Made by a program: the position numbers and the translations under genes. Of a stretch of 33,590 nt of DNA, positions 1 to 7,839 are shown one piece after another. The stretch's first letter is position 1, and the number at the start of each line of letters is the position of its first letter. The notes under the pieces were generated by a model. That model was not told the origin of the DNA. It searched no databases and worked only from the letters and a program-made list of their open reading frames with translations. This DNA comes from Flavobacteriaceae bacterium UBA4022 (GTDB taxonomy: Bacteria; Bacteroidota; Bacteroidia; Flavobacteriales; Flavobacteriaceae), in contig DGAU01000001.1 of NCBI GenBank assembly GCA_002384055.1, positions 53,329-86,918 on the forward strand, written 5' to 3'.

Positions 1-69
1 CAGAAAAACGACGAATTACTACAATTTATTGCAACCCATTTTCCCGACAAAATCAACAACGCATTATGA
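1..69 (+). CDS. 3' end of an unidentified gene (partial)
   Basis: Frame 1 is open from the window edge and ends in TGA at 67-69. The last 22 residues end in FPDKINNAL. The stop overlaps the ATG of map at 66-68 in an ATGA junction, the usual sign of translational coupling, so this is probably a real upstream gene in the same operon. Too little is visible to name a family. Confidence 0.6.
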   Translation, partial: QKNDELLQFIATHFPDKINNAL

Positions 70-884
70 TTCAGATAAAGACCCTTGAAGAGATAGAGTT
101 AATGCGGCAAAGCGCCCTATTGGTTTCTAAAACGCTGGGCATGCTCGCCAAAGAGGTGCAACCTGGAGTAACCACAAAGAAATTGGACCAAATGGCTGAG
201 GCCTTTATCAGAGACCACAAAGGAGTTCCTGGGTTCCTCGGACTCTATGGGTGCCCGTCGACCTTGTTGACCAGTGTCAACGAGGCTGTTGTGCACGGAT
301 TGCCCAATGAAAAAGCACTTGAGAATGGGGATATTGTGGCTATAGACTGCGGTGTGCTGATGAACGAATTTTATGGAGATCACGCCTACACATTCGAAGT
401 GGGCGATGTGGCGCCACAAACAAAAAAATTATTAGAAGTCACCAAAAATTCATTGTATCTGGGCGTCGCGGCATTCGTCCAAGGCAATCGTGTAGGCGAC
501 ATCGGTTTCGCGGTACAGCAACATTGTGAGGAAAATGGCTATGGTGTGGTCCGTGATTTAGTCGGACATGGCTTGGGCCGAAAACTGCACGAAGATCCAG
601 AGGTTCCCAACTACGGCAAAAGAGGCCGTGGGAAAAAGTTTGTCGAAGGCATGACCATCGCCATAGAACCGATGATCAATATGGGGACGCATCGTGTGAA
701 GCAGCTTCCCGATGGCTGGACCATCGTCACCCAAGACAAAAAGCCAAGCGCCCATTTTGAACACAATATTGCACTGATCGATGGCAAACCTGAGCTATTG
801 AGCACTTTTGCATATGTCTATGATGCTCTGGGCATTACCTCTGAGGAGGAAACCCCTTTTAGACAAAAATCTTTTTCTATCTAG
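66..884 (+). CDS. map: Methionine aminopeptidase, type I
   Basis: This enzyme removes the initiator methionine from nascent proteins in the cytoplasm. The 272-residue protein is the usual length for type Ia without an N-terminal extension. All five metal ligands of the pita-bread fold are visible: D94 (AIDCG), D105 (YGDHA), H168 (GHGLG), E201 (IAIEP) and E232 (HFEHN). Their spacing (11, 33 and 31 residues for the D-D, H-E and E-E pairs) matches the E. coli enzyme, and the substrate-side histidine is H77 (VVHG). The start overlaps the preceding stop by four bases, and the next gene follows after 9 bases, so an operon is likely. The C-terminal stretch after about residue 250 is not part of the catalytic core. 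Confidence 0.97.
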   Translation: MIQIKTLEEIELMRQSALLVSKTLGMLAKEVQPGVTTKKLDQMAEAFIRDHKGVPGFLGLYGCPSTLLTSVNEAVVHGLPNEKALENGDIVAIDCGVLMNEFYGDHAYTFEVGDVAPQTKKLLEVTKNSLYLGVAAFVQGNRVGDIGFAVQQHCEENGYGVVRDLVGHGLGRKLHEDPEVPNYGKRGRGKKFVEGMTIAIEPMINMGTHRVKQLPDGWTIVTQDKKPSAHFEHNIALIDGKPELLSTFAYVYDALGITSEEETPFRQKSFSI

Positions 885-893
885 CAAATTCAT

Positions 894-1667
894 ATGAAGG
901 CTCTTTTTAAACTCATTTTAAATACGCTGCCTCGTCCATGGCTCATTTCCTTGAGTCACTACTTGCGGCCCATTTTGAGCTTAGCCTATCGCGGGAGCCG
1001 CTATATTGATCCCATAGACGGCCGTGGTTATAGAACATTTTTGCCTTATGGATATGCCCAAGTAAGGCCCAATGTATTGTCTCCTGGGACTTTATCCCTC
1101 GAGCGCCACCGACTGTGCTGGTTATATCTCCAGCGTAAAACGAATTTTTTTACCGCGCCACTGCGGGTCTTGCATTTTGCTCCGGAACAGGCCTTTTATC
1201 ATCGATTCAAGCGCCTAAAAAACCTCACGTACACCACAACCGATCTTAACTCTCCTTTGGCAGATGTCCAGGCAGATATCATGGACCTGCCATTTGAGAA
1301 CGATGCTTTTGATGTCTTGATATGCAACCACGTGCTAGAACATATCCCGGATGATATAACCGCCATGCGTGAATTATATCGGATTCTTGCCCCATCGGGC
1401 ATGGCCATCCTCCAAGTGCCCTATGCCGCTGATCGTGCAGAAACTTATCAGGATGATCGCATCACCGATCCAAAAGAGCGCACCAAAATATTTGGTCAAT
1501 ATGACCATGTACGCATTTATGGCATGGATTATTTTGATCGCCTACGCTCTGTGGGTTTTGAAGTGAAGGCGGTAGACCTTACCAGCACATTGACTCCAGA
1601 AGAAATAGACCGTTACCGCTTGGCCAAGGGCGAACGCGTTCCTGTAGCCTTTAAATCAATAGCCTAA
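894..1667 (+). CDS. Class I SAM-dependent methyltransferase
   Basis: This is a predicted methyltransferase of the Methyltransf_11 type; the substrate is unknown. In the 257-residue protein, strand beta4 and the following helix are clear (DAFDVLICNHVLEHI, about 137-151), followed by a YRILAPSG motif (162-169) typical of the family. Motif I, normally a glycine-rich ExGxGxG loop, is replaced by VLHFAPEQ (92-99), a variant I associate with some Bacteroidota methyltransferases. The acidic residue after beta2 is probably D117 (TTTDL). Residues 1-60 are basic and hydrophobic and lie outside the core; they may help membrane or substrate contact. The gene begins 9 bases after map and is probably cotranscribed. 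Its last 12 bases overlap the end of convergent apbE. Confidence 0.85.
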   Translation: MKALFKLILNTLPRPWLISLSHYLRPILSLAYRGSRYIDPIDGRGYRTFLPYGYAQVRPNVLSPGTLSLERHRLCWLYLQRKTNFFTAPLRVLHFAPEQAFYHRFKRLKNLTYTTTDLNSPLADVQADIMDLPFENDAFDVLICNHVLEHIPDDITAMRELYRILAPSGMAILQVPYAADRAETYQDDRITDPKERTKIFGQYDHVRIYGMDYFDRLRSVGFEVKAVDLTSTLTPEEIDRYRLAKGERVPVAFKSIA

Positions 1668-2663
1668 ACGCTCTTCCAGTCCCATTGTGGCATACCAGCG
1701 GGTATGCTGATCCTGGTCAATATAAGTCAAGTAAGCCGCCAGGTGCTTTTGTGTCTCGAGGACTTTGACGGATCGTTCCAATCCCATAGCCATAAAGGCC
1801 GTAGCATAGGCATCGGCTTCAGCACAGGTTGCCGCCAATACCGTGGCACTGGTCACATTGCTTTGCTCAGCAGAGCATGTCAATGGATCAATGGTATGGA
1901 CAAAGCGAAATCCCGTTAAGGAGTCGACTCTGAATTTTCGGTAGTTTCCAGAACTCGCCATACTTTGGTTATCTAACTCTAGAGTTCGGGCAATAATTCT
2001 TTCGTTCTCGTTCTGGCTGGGTGCTTCAATCCCGATCGTCCATGACTTTTGCTTGGTCCGGTTTGTTCCTTTGACCCGAATTTCACCACCTAATTCCACC
2101 AAATAATCTGTCACTCCTAAAGACTCCAGATGAAGGCCTATTAAATCAATTCCATAACCCTTACCGATGGCATTAAAGTCAAGGTATATTTCGGGATACA
2201 TCTTTGTGATACCTCCACTAGAGTCCAAAGAGACTTTATCTAATCCTACCCTGAGACACAAAGAATCCAATACAGCGCCAGAAAGGACTTCTAATGCCCG
2301 ATTTTGACCAAAGCCGTAAGCATTTCTCAAGATGCCCACTGTGGGGTCAAAATACCGATCGGTGTTGTTATAAACTTCTCGTGACAGATTAAATACAGCC
2401 AAAAAAGTGGAATCGACTTTTATATGAGTCTCTCCACGATTAATGGCAGAGATCAAGCTATTGTCTTGATAGGTGCTGATGGATGCGTTGACACGCCTCA
2501 CAACAGAATCGACGCCTACAGCCACTGTCTGCGCAAGCGGATGTCCATAATACTGAATCTGATAGGTCGTTCCAAAGGCCTGACCGCGAAGCACCTTAAC
2601 TCCTGATTCATCGTTACAGCCCAAGACAACTAACATTGCCAAAATGTAAATAATCCCTCTCAT
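1656..2663 (-). CDS. apbE: FAD:protein FMN transferase ApbE (lipoprotein)
   Basis: ApbE transfers FMN from FAD onto a threonine of NqrB and NqrC, a maturation step for the Na+-pumping NADH dehydrogenase encoded just upstream. I place the start at 2663 rather than the longest ORF start at 2873: from there the protein opens with MRGIIYILAMLVVLGC, a lipoprotein signal with Cys16, and begins 4 bases after the preceding stop. The resulting 335 residues fit the family. Recognisable parts are LDFNAIGKGYG (161-171), ELGGEIRVKG (190-199), the FVHTIDP box (254-260) and DAYATAFMAMG (284-294), the last matching the usual D(A/S)xxT nucleotide/metal-binding motif. It is probably anchored on the outer face of the inner membrane, where the NqrB and NqrC flavins sit. 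The gene tail overlaps the convergent methyltransferase by 12 bases. Confidence 0.93.
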   Translation of the reverse strand: MRGIIYILAMLVVLGCNDESGVKVLRGQAFGTTYQIQYYGHPLAQTVAVGVDSVVRRVNASISTYQDNSLISAINRGETHIKVDSTFLAVFNLSREVYNNTDRYFDPTVGILRNAYGFGQNRALEVLSGAVLDSLCLRVGLDKVSLDSSGGITKMYPEIYLDFNAIGKGYGIDLIGLHLESLGVTDYLVELGGEIRVKGTNRTKQKSWTIGIEAPSQNENERIIARTLELDNQSMASSGNYRKFRVDSLTGFRFVHTIDPLTCSAEQSNVTSATVLAATCAEADAYATAFMAMGLERSVKVLETQKHLAAYLTYIDQDQHTRWYATMGLEERLGY

Positions 2664-2667
2664 CTTA

Positions 2668-3027
2668 TCATAATTCTTGAAGCCCTCGGTAAAGTTGTGT
2701 ATAAGGTTCATTCTTAATGGGGGGCAACGCATAATCCGTTCCATGGCCCAATCCAACACCGGCATAAAAAACCTTGGCTTCAAAATTTTTGGCATGGGTG
2801 GTGATGGTTTCCATAAACGCCGCATCATATACTTGAGGCTCGTTGGGGTAAGCCACTGCACGGACAATGACAAAGTGCAACAACTTGTCTCTAAGGGCCA
2901 CGAACTGGGGGTTCTTTTTTATATCAGAATTGATGCCCAAAAATTCATAACCTTGGCCCTCCAAATCTTTTCCGACGATGTTCATCGCCAAATTATGTAA
3001 CTCTTGCCGTGATAATTGCGCGTCCAT
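2668..3027 (-). CDS. Small conserved protein of the nqr-apbE operon
   Basis: A 119-residue soluble protein with no signal peptide, membrane segment or cysteine. The N-terminal part (MDAQLSRQELHNLAMNIVG) is helical and amphipathic; the middle (about 45-60) carries LRDKLLHFVIVRAV, and the C-terminal end is rich in aromatic and basic residues. I recall proteins like this at the same position in other Flavobacteriia, often labelled loosely as an NqrF-related subunit, but it has none of NqrF's 2Fe-2S, FAD or NAD motifs. It is not NqrM, whose family relies on conserved cysteines. It sits between nqrF and apbE, 4 bases before apbE, so a role in Na+-NQR assembly, stability or flavin delivery is a reasonable inference, no more. 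A hairpin terminator separates it from nqrF. Confidence 0.85.
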   Translation of the reverse strand: MDAQLSRQELHNLAMNIVGKDLEGQGYEFLGINSDIKKNPQFVALRDKLLHFVIVRAVAYPNEPQVYDAAFMETITTHAKNFEAKVFYAGVGLGHGTDYALPPIKNEPYTQLYRGLQEL

Positions 3028-3047
3028 AATCGCTTGTTTTATGCGCC

Positions 3048-3077
3048 AAAAAAAGACCAGAGGTCCGGTCTTTTTTT
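3048..3077 (-). terminator. Rho-independent terminator/attenuator after nqrF
   Basis: An A7-GACC arm (3048-3058) and a GGTC-T7 arm (3067-3077) form an 11-bp stem around an 8-base loop, with a U-run on either strand. It starts 4 bases after the nqrF stop and lies 20 bases before the start of the next gene in the same direction. It should end or reduce transcription of the nqr operon before the small gene and apbE. Confidence 0.75.
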
Positions 3078-3081
3078 GTAG

Positions 3082-4392
3082 TTATCCTCCGAAATCATCA
3101 AATCGGATATGCTCATCTGGGATCCCAAAGTCTTCTCCCATTTTTTGAACCGCTTGGTTCATCAGTGGTGGGCCACAGAAATACAATTCGATATCCTCCG
3201 GTGACTCATGATGATTCAAGTAGTTGTCAATTACCACCTGGTGAATAAACCCGACAAATCCATCACCGGCCGTATCATTAATATCTGCTTTTACTTTCCA
3301 ATTATCTTCAGGTAATGGCTCAGACAAGGCTAAATAAAACTTGAAATTATCAAATTCTTGCTCAAGTTCATTAAAGTGGTCTAAGTAAAATAATTCTCTT
3401 TTGGAACGACCACCGTACCAGTAAGTCACCGTACGTCCTGTTTTGAGGGTTTTGAATAAGTGATAAAGGTGTGAACGCATTGGCGCCATACCTGCACCTC
3501 CGCCGACATAAAGCATTTCGGAGTTCGATTCATTAATAAAGAATTCACCGTAAGGCCCTGAAATAACAACCTTATCGCCTGGTTTTTGCGCAAAAATGTA
3601 AGAAGAAGCAATCCCTGGATTCACGTCCATCCATTGGTTCTTTGCACGATCCCATGGCGGGGTTGCAATACGCACATTAAGCATGATTTCCCGTCCTTCT
3701 GCTGGGAAAGAGGCCATGGAATAAGCGCGGTCAATAGTTTCGGTATTTTTCATCACCAACGGCCAAATACCAAACTTGTCCCACTCCGCTTGGAACATAT
3801 CAGGGGTTTCGTGCTCCTGGGGATGCGCGGTAATGTCCATGTCCTTGTAACTGATTTCACATGGTGGAATTTCGATTTGAATATACCCTCCTGCCTTGTA
3901 GTTCATATCCTGTGGAATCTCGACCACAAATTCTTTGATAAAAGAAGCAACGTTGTAGTTACGTACCACTGTTGCGTCCCACTTCTTGATCCCAAACACT
4001 TCTTCAGGAATATGGATATTCATGTCTTGTTTTACTTTGACTTGGCACGACAAACGGGCGCCATCAGCCAATTCTTTTCTGCTGAAATGTGGTGTTTCTG
4101 TAGGCAAGGCTTCCCCTCCTCCACTTAAGACATGACATTCACACTGGATACAAGTTCCGCCGCCGCCACAAGCCGAAGGCAAAAATATTTTATTGTTTCC
4201 TAGTGTTGATAATAAGGTCTCTCCACTAGCCACCTCAATGACGCGCGCGTCATTGATCGTGATTTTCACGGGTCCAGATGGCGATAATTTTTGTTTGGTG
4301 AATAATAATAACGCCACCAACAACAAGGTCAACACCAAAAAGGCGGCGACTGTTGCGACGATTACTCCTCCTGTACTTGCGACTAAAAACAT
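3082..4392 (-). CDS. nqrF: Na+-translocating NADH:quinone reductase subunit F
   Basis: NqrF is the electron entry subunit of Na+-NQR: it oxidises NADH, holds FAD, and passes electrons to a 2Fe-2S centre. In the 436 residues I see one N-terminal membrane anchor (about 2-31), a plant-type ferredoxin domain with C75, C81, C84 and C116 (spacing C-x5-C-x2-C-x31-C as in Vibrio), an FAD-binding RAYSMAS (222-228), and NADH-binding GGGAGMAP (297-304) and CGPP (406-409). The C-terminus FDDFGG is typical. The gene begins 1 base after nqrE and is the last of the six subunit genes; a terminator hairpin follows the stop directly. Confidence 0.98.
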   Translation of the reverse strand: MFLVASTGGVIVATVAAFLVLTLLLVALLLFTKQKLSPSGPVKITINDARVIEVASGETLLSTLGNNKIFLPSACGGGGTCIQCECHVLSGGGEALPTETPHFSRKELADGARLSCQVKVKQDMNIHIPEEVFGIKKWDATVVRNYNVASFIKEFVVEIPQDMNYKAGGYIQIEIPPCEISYKDMDITAHPQEHETPDMFQAEWDKFGIWPLVMKNTETIDRAYSMASFPAEGREIMLNVRIATPPWDRAKNQWMDVNPGIASSYIFAQKPGDKVVISGPYGEFFINESNSEMLYVGGGAGMAPMRSHLYHLFKTLKTGRTVTYWYGGRSKRELFYLDHFNELEQEFDNFKFYLALSEPLPEDNWKVKADINDTAGDGFVGFIHQVVIDNYLNHHESPEDIELYFCGPPLMNQAVQKMGEDFGIPDEHIRFDDFGG

Positions 4393-4393
4393 A

Positions 4394-5140
4394 TTATTTA
4401 TCTGTTATTTCTGAAACTTCAACTTCTAATGCTTCGTTGGCCTCTACAGCCGTGTTTTCCACTTCTTGCGTCATGACTGGCACCGGTACAGTAACAATAA
4501 CCTCAGCGACCTCTTCTGAGTCACCACCAGTTAGCATACCACCAAAACTCATAAAACCAATGGCCATGAGCCCTGTAATAATAAATGTAATTCCCAAACC
4601 TCTAAGCGGAGCAGGAACGTTGCTGTATCTGATTTTTTCACGAATCGCTGCAATGGCAACAATAGCCAAGAACCAGCCAATACCACTACTGAACCCATAG
4701 TTTAGGGCCAGACCGACAGTCTCAATTTCACGAGATTGCATGAATAAAGATCCTCCCAAAATTGCACAGTTCACAGCAATCAGGGGCAAAAAGATACCTA
4801 AAGAGTTATAAAGCGACGGGGAAAACTTCTCCACAATGATTTCAACCAATTGGACCATGGTCGCAATCGTGGCGATAAACAAGATGAAAGAAAGAAAACT
4901 CAAGTCGTAATCTGCATATTCTGCACCTAGCCAGCTCAAAGCGCCTCGTTGCAAAATATATTGATCCAATAACCAGTTCAAAGGAACTGTAACGGTGAGG
5001 ACAAATATGACTGCAGCACCTAATCCCACTGCGGTACTTACTTTTTTCGAAACAGCAAGGTATGAGCACATCCCTAAGAAATAGGCAAACACCATGTTAT
5101 CGACAAAAATTGATTTAAAAAATAATTCTAAATGCTCCAT
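4394..5140 (-). CDS. nqrE: Na+-translocating NADH:quinone reductase subunit E, with acidic C-terminal tail
   Basis: NqrE is a six-helix integral membrane subunit which, with NqrD, holds the intramembrane iron-sulphur centre between the two. The two expected cysteines are present: C25 (LGMCSY) and C125 (AVNCAI). The canonical fold ends near residue 205 (FMSFGGMLTGG). The protein then continues for about 42 residues (207-248) with roughly ten Glu, two Asp and only one Lys, and a VPVPV stretch; classical NqrE of about 198 residues lacks this. The tail is in frame and ends in a normal stop. It may be a lineage feature of Flavobacteriia. The gene lies 68 bases after nqrD, the widest gap in this operon, and 1 base before nqrF. 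Confidence 0.97.
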   Translation of the reverse strand: MEHLELFFKSIFVDNMVFAYFLGMCSYLAVSKKVSTAVGLGAAVIFVLTVTVPLNWLLDQYILQRGALSWLGAEYADYDLSFLSFILFIATIATMVQLVEIIVEKFSPSLYNSLGIFLPLIAVNCAILGGSLFMQSREIETVGLALNYGFSSGIGWFLAIVAIAAIREKIRYSNVPAPLRGLGITFIITGLMAIGFMSFGGMLTGGDSEEVAEVIVTVPVPVMTQEVENTAVEANEALEVEVSEITDK

Positions 5141-5208
5141 ATAGTTTGTATTCGATATGTAAATGCGGCTCAGTCCTAAAAGGGTCCTATTGCGGTTTAC
5201 TTATGTTT

Positions 5209-5856
5209 TTAATGATCTTCAATTAATGCTTTGTTTCTTGAGCGTTGTACCCAGATGATGATCCCCACCACAATAAGTGCCATTGGGGGTAAAACCATAA
5301 AACCATTGTTTTCGTAACCAATAGCGTACAAACCTGTTTTTTCTACAGAGTCCCCTAGGACCTTGAAACCAAATAAGGTTCCTGATCCCAATAACTCTCT
5401 AAAAAATCCGACGACAATCAGGATCACACCATATCCTAAGGCATTACCTACGCCATCTAGGAAGGATCGCCATGGTCCATTACCAAGGGCAAAGGCCTCA
5501 AAGCGGCCCATAATGATACAGTTGGTGATGATCAGTCCTATAAAAACGGATAACTCTTTACTGAGCTCATAGGCGAAGGCCTTGAGTATGAGATCTACAA
5601 TAATTACCAAAGTCGCCACAACAATCAATTGAACGATGATGCGGATTTTTGATGGTATGATATTACGCATAAGCGAAATAACTACGTTACCGATACCCAA
5701 AACGAAAATGACCGATACGGCCATAACAATCGATGGCTTGAGTTGCGCCGTAATGGCTAGTGCTGAACAAATACCCAAAACCTGAATGGTAATTGGATTG
5801 TCATCCGACAAAGGATCAAGAATTAACTTAGTGTCTTTTTTTGATAATAAACCCAT
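5209..5856 (-). CDS. nqrD: Na+-translocating NADH:quinone reductase subunit D
   Basis: NqrD is the second of the paired RnfA/E-like membrane subunits. The 215-residue protein has about six hydrophobic helices and the two cysteines that bind the Fe-S centre together with NqrE: C30 (LGICSA) and C113 (TNCIIMGR). The family signature IMGRFEAFALGNGPWRSFLD begins at 115, and the C-terminus (WVQRSRNKAL) is basic and probably cytoplasmic. It starts 2 bases after nqrC. Length and motifs are as expected. Confidence 0.98.
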   Translation of the reverse strand: MGLLSKKDTKLILDPLSDDNPITIQVLGICSALAITAQLKPSIVMAVSVIFVLGIGNVVISLMRNIIPSKIRIIVQLIVVATLVIIVDLILKAFAYELSKELSVFIGLIITNCIIMGRFEAFALGNGPWRSFLDGVGNALGYGVILIVVGFFRELLGSGTLFGFKVLGDSVEKTGLYAIGYENNGFMVLPPMALIVVGIIIWVQRSRNKALIEDH

Positions 5857-5858
5857 GC

Positions 5859-6608
5859 TTAATTATTTAAAGATTTAAAGTAAGGCACGTATAATTTTAC
5901 ATCCTTCTGGAGCATGGCACTCAGGCCGTCTCCAGTAATAGTAGCTCCAGCCAAGGCATCAACCTCCTGGTCATCTTTGATCAAGTTCTTTGGATCATTG
6001 TTTCCCTTAGCCACAGCAATGCCATTAAAGCTGCCTCCAGTCAAAAAGCTTTCGCCTGCGAAATCATCCATAAAGTAGCGTTGTTTGATTTCAGCACCAA
6101 GGCCAGGAGTCTCTCCTTTGTGGTCGAAATAAACCCCCTGAATGGTCATGGTATCATCCATGGCCACAAAGCCCCAGATGGCATCCCACAAGCCTTTACC
6201 TCTTACCGGTACAACGTATATATTCTTGCCGTCTTTCTGTCCAATAAACAAAGGTAATTTTCTGGTGTAAGCCGCGTTCTTTGCTTTGGTCGCTTCTTTC
6301 TTAACGTCTATAAGAAAGGCGTTGTCATCTTCGATTACTTGATCGCCTTCGATGACTACCTGCTTTGTGATGTACTTGGCAAATTCAGCAGACACAATAT
6401 CGGTGGGGATAAAAGCCACATCATTTGGTCCTGAATTTAGGTTGACCCCAAGGGCATAAAGGATGTTCTGTTGCTTTTCAAAACGCTCATTGGCTTCTAT
6501 TTGCGGTCGAAACAACATGAACAACCCTGCGAGCAAGGTTCCCACTACAAATACCATTACTACAGCAAAACCAATGGTATAACTATTCTTATCTCTGTTT
6601 ACGGCCAT
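5859..6608 (-). CDS. nqrC: Na+-translocating NADH:quinone reductase subunit C (flavoprotein)
   Basis: NqrC has one N-terminal membrane helix (about 11-33) and a periplasmic FMN domain. The flavin is linked as a phosphoester to a threonine by ApbE. The flavinylation site is DALAGATIT at 217-225, which makes T223 the acceptor; the usual serine before GAT is alanine here. The preceding KGETPGLGAEI (164-174) and WDAIWG (141-146) boxes are typical. It is 249 residues long, normal for the family, and starts 2 bases after nqrB. The encoded ApbE at 1656-2663 is the likely maturation enzyme. Confidence 0.97.
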   Translation of the reverse strand: MAVNRDKNSYTIGFAVVMVFVVGTLLAGLFMLFRPQIEANERFEKQQNILYALGVNLNSGPNDVAFIPTDIVSAEFAKYITKQVVIEGDQVIEDDNAFLIDVKKEATKAKNAAYTRKLPLFIGQKDGKNIYVVPVRGKGLWDAIWGFVAMDDTMTIQGVYFDHKGETPGLGAEIKQRYFMDDFAGESFLTGGSFNGIAVAKGNNDPKNLIKDDQEVDALAGATITGDGLSAMLQKDVKLYVPYFKSLNN

Positions 6609-6610
6609 GT

Positions 6611-7837
6611 CTAAACGTTTTTAACTTTTAAACGATTTAATCTTCTTTTTATATTGCCTTCTACGACGTAATGATCGATAGTTGGCGCAAATACATTCAT
6701 CAATAATATAGCCAACATCACCCCTTCTGGGTAAGCCGGATTGAAAACCCGTATCATGATGGATAAAAACCCTATAAAGAATCCATAAATCCATTTGCCT
6801 TTGTTGGTCTGAGAACCAGTCACGGGATCGGTCGCCATAAAAACGATACCGAAGGCCAAACCGCCAATCATCAAATGATTCCAATATGGCGTGCTCATGA
6901 GTCCATAAAAACCACTGCCTGAATTAATCCATCCCGCATCAACGACACCATTAAAAATGAGGCCCATGACGACCGCTCCTATTACGGCAGATAACATGAT
7001 GCGCCAGCTGGCAATTTTTGAAAAGATCAAAATAAGGGCACCAATAAGGATGAGAACTGTAGAGGTTTCCCCTACCGATCCAGGAATAAATCCATAAAAC
7101 ATATCCCATAGTTCGTAACCCATGGATTTGTTTTGCGCGAGACTCCCTAAAATAGTTTCGCCAGAGATGCTGTCGACTTTCATGCCGGCTGCCAACTCAT
7201 TGGCGCGTTCTTGTGCCCCAGCAACCCATACCTTATCGCCACTCATCCATGTTGGATAAGCAAAAAACAAAAAGGCCCGAATGGTCAAGGCCGGGTTCAA
7301 AATATTCATTCCGGTACCACCAAAAACTTCTTTACCGATGACCACACCAAAAACAACAGCGATGGTCAACATCCATAATGGAATATCCACAGGAACAATC
7401 AGCGGCACAAGCATTCCGGTAACCAAATAACCCTCTTCTACTTCGTGGCCTTTGATGACTGCAAACAAGAATTCGACAGCCAAACCAACGCCATAAGACA
7501 CCAAAACCAAGGGCAGAACTTTCCAGGCGCCAAAGACTAAATTCGACCACTGCCAGAATTCTGAGCTGAAAAACCCGCTGCTCACCGCATTGATTTCACC
7601 TATGGCCAAATAATGCTGATAACCCGCATTGAACATGCCGAAAATCAAACAAGGAACCATGGCCATAATGACCGTGTTCATGGTCCGCTTCAAATCATCA
7701 ACCACCTTGATGTGCGTGCCATCATGGGTGATTTCATTGGGCGTGTATAAAAAAGTATGCAAGGCATTGAACGCCGGCGCCATTTTCTGGCCCTTGTACT
7801 TTTCTTTTAAGGTATGTAATGATTGTTTCAATCCCAT
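6611..7837 (-). CDS. nqrB: Na+-translocating NADH:quinone reductase subunit B
   Basis: NqrB is the large membrane subunit that carries covalent FMN, binds riboflavin and forms much of the Na+ path. The 408 residues include a long N-terminal cytoplasmic segment and about nine to ten hydrophobic helices. The conserved NILNPALTIRAFLFF stretch is at 178-192. The flavinylation site is DSISGETIL (222-230), so T228 is the probable FMN acceptor; the consensus SGAT appears as SGET. Other family boxes are IPGSVGETST (251-260) and ATDPVTGSQTNKGKW (335-349). The gene is 2 bases from nqrA upstream and nqrC downstream. Confidence 0.97.
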   Translation of the reverse strand: MGLKQSLHTLKEKYKGQKMAPAFNALHTFLYTPNEITHDGTHIKVVDDLKRTMNTVIMAMVPCLIFGMFNAGYQHYLAIGEINAVSSGFFSSEFWQWSNLVFGAWKVLPLVLVSYGVGLAVEFLFAVIKGHEVEEGYLVTGMLVPLIVPVDIPLWMLTIAVVFGVVIGKEVFGGTGMNILNPALTIRAFLFFAYPTWMSGDKVWVAGAQERANELAAGMKVDSISGETILGSLAQNKSMGYELWDMFYGFIPGSVGETSTVLILIGALILIFSKIASWRIMLSAVIGAVVMGLIFNGVVDAGWINSGSGFYGLMSTPYWNHLMIGGLAFGIVFMATDPVTGSQTNKGKWIYGFFIGFLSIMIRVFNPAYPEGVMLAILLMNVFAPTIDHYVVEGNIKRRLNRLKVKNV

Positions 7838-7839
7838 AA

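Noticed and set aside
2664..2873. Longer N-terminus for apbE
   Set aside because: It would overlap the preceding gene by about 200 bases and bury the lipoprotein signal peptide; the start at 2663 explains the sequence better.
3586..4128. 180-residue open frame antisense to nqrF
   Set aside because: It lies wholly inside nqrF, shows no recognisable domain, is rich in His, Cys and Trp as expected for a reverse-frame reading, and has no promoter-like start.
4353..4700. 115-residue Ser/Thr/Pro-rich frame antisense to nqrE and nqrF
   Set aside because: Low-complexity composition comes from reading the Val/Glu-rich NqrE tail backwards; nothing supports expression.
5141..5208. Possible regulatory element between nqrD and nqrE
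   Set aside because: There are GTAAA/TTTAC ends and two AGGAC direct repeats, but the inner bases do not pair into a stable hairpin and no promoter box is found.
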